Of a stretch of DNA of 6,996 nt, positions 6,762 through 6,996 are shown in pieces. The stretch comes from Leptolyngbya sp. SIO4C5 (GTDB lineage Bacteria; Cyanobacteriota; Cyanobacteriia; Phormidesmidales; Phormidesmidaceae). The notes beneath the pieces were generated by a model. That model was not told the origin of the DNA and did no database searches. It saw nothing but the letters and a program-made list of their open reading frames with translations. The stretch is taken from assembly GCA_010671965.1 (NCBI GenBank), contig JAAHIC010000226.1:1-6996 (forward strand). Direction: 5' to 3'. Position numbers and translations under genes: made by a program. Every line of letters starts with the position of its first letter. The first letter of the stretch is position 1.

Positions 6762-6852
6762 GTTGGCGTAGCCTTGCCTAAGGCAATAAACCAACACCCG
6801 TATGGGTTATGCTGCTGCCTTAGCGTCGCCATTCCCGGAAGGCTTTACCCAT
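6762..6852. repeat. Cluster of nested palindromes, probable interspersed repeat element
   Basis: The first unit is GTTGG (6762-6766), GCCTT-GCCT-AAGGC (6771-6784) and CCAAC (6791-6795), a hairpin inside a wider inverted repeat. The sequence GGCGTAGCC at its left resembles palindromic repeats scattered in filamentous cyanobacteria. The second unit is ATGGGT (6802-6807) paired with ACCCAT (6847-6852), enclosing GCCTT (6817-6821), the palindrome TTCCCGGAA (6832-6840) and AAGGC (6839-6843). The two units are also linked by TAAGGCA (6779-6785) and TGCCTTA (6816-6822), and ACCC-GTAT-GGGT (6796-6807) forms a small hairpin at the centre. No transposase is associated. This is the main content of the gene-poor stretch at the right end. 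Confidence 0.5.
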
Positions 6853-6996
6853 CCGCCCAAATAATTAGATCCGCCGTCAGCCGCGCTTTCAGGCTTATCG
6901 GGAAGACATCACCGATTTGCTGCGGGGCGCTAATTCCGTGGCGGTATCCTGAGACTGGCCGCTTGAGACTGGCAGTTTTTGCGCTCATCAGGCGGA
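6853..6996. other. Right-edge segment without a secure gene; possible gene end
   Basis: Two frames could be coding but neither is convincing. On the plus strand, 6869-6952 reads IRRQPRFQAYREDITDLLRG and continues ANSVAVS to a TGA; it follows a TAG at 6866 and has no start codon. On the minus strand a frame is open from the right edge to TAA at 6847-6845, with an ATG near the edge and the ending ARLTADLIIWADG. The latter could be the C-terminus of a gene entering from the right. I recognise neither. Confidence 0.25.
6950..6973. repeat. Short tandem direct repeat
   Basis: The 10-mer TGAGACTGGC occurs at 6950-6959 and again at 6964-6973, giving a 14-bp period. The second copy is followed by TTTTT. 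The first overlaps the TGA of the plus-strand frame. No function is evident. Confidence 0.5.

Noticed and set aside
6802..6864. Twenty-codon plus-strand ORF inside the palindrome cluster
   Set aside because: It is fully explained by the inverted repeats and has no ribosome site.
6565..6996. tRNA, CRISPR array or insertion-sequence ends
   Set aside because: There is no cloverleaf with a T-loop GTTCGA-type sequence, no regularly spaced repeats with spacers, and no transposase motif.

Overview
The window looks like chromosomal DNA from a cyanobacterium. The HIP1 octamer GCGATCGC occurs 18 times in 7 kb, where chance would give about 0.1. The truncated methyltransferase at the left edge resembles cyanobacterial tocopherol-type enzymes, and the palindromic GGCGTAGCC-type repeat near the right edge is of a kind seen in filamentous cyanobacteria. 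A Leptolyngbya-like lineage is a guess; nothing here fixes genus or species.

Left part (1-1635). The 5' part of a minus-strand SAM-dependent methyltransferase is cut off at about position 122. Exactly there begins a plus-strand family 5 (peptide/nickel type) ABC solute-binding protein that lacks its signal peptide and roughly its first 80-100 residues. Both genes have lost their 5' ends at one point, as expected if one deletion (or an assembly join) removed the divergent promoter region between them. The binding-protein gene also carries a one-base deletion near 557 that splits it into two overlapping frames. It is best read as a pseudogene unless resequencing restores both defects.

Middle part (1605-5841). 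A class III calcineurin-like metallophosphoesterase runs on the minus strand and its 3' end overlaps the 3' end of the binding-protein remnant by 31 bp. A 212-bp divergent spacer follows, with a plausible sigma70-type promoter (2853-2881) and a canonical G-quadruplex motif on the minus strand (2907-2931). Then come a 611-residue ABC exporter half-transporter and, 83 bp downstream on the same strand, a 321-residue glutathionyl-hydroquinone reductase (Xi-class glutathione transferase). These two could be co-transcribed, but nothing in the sequence proves a functional link.

Right part (5842-6996). A convergent minus-strand gene codes for a 181-residue protein that I do not recognise. A strong Shine-Dalgarno sequence puts its start at a GTG at 6480, not at the longer ATG start. 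The last 430 bp hold no convincing gene. They contain a doubtful 42-residue ORF, a cluster of nested palindromes (6762-6852) that looks like an interspersed repeat, a short direct repeat, and a frame that may be the end of a gene entering from the right. I see no tRNA, rRNA, CRISPR array or intact transposase. I did not find a complete new multi-gene system. The most notable items are the double truncation, the G-quadruplex, the unknown 181-residue protein and the palindrome cluster.
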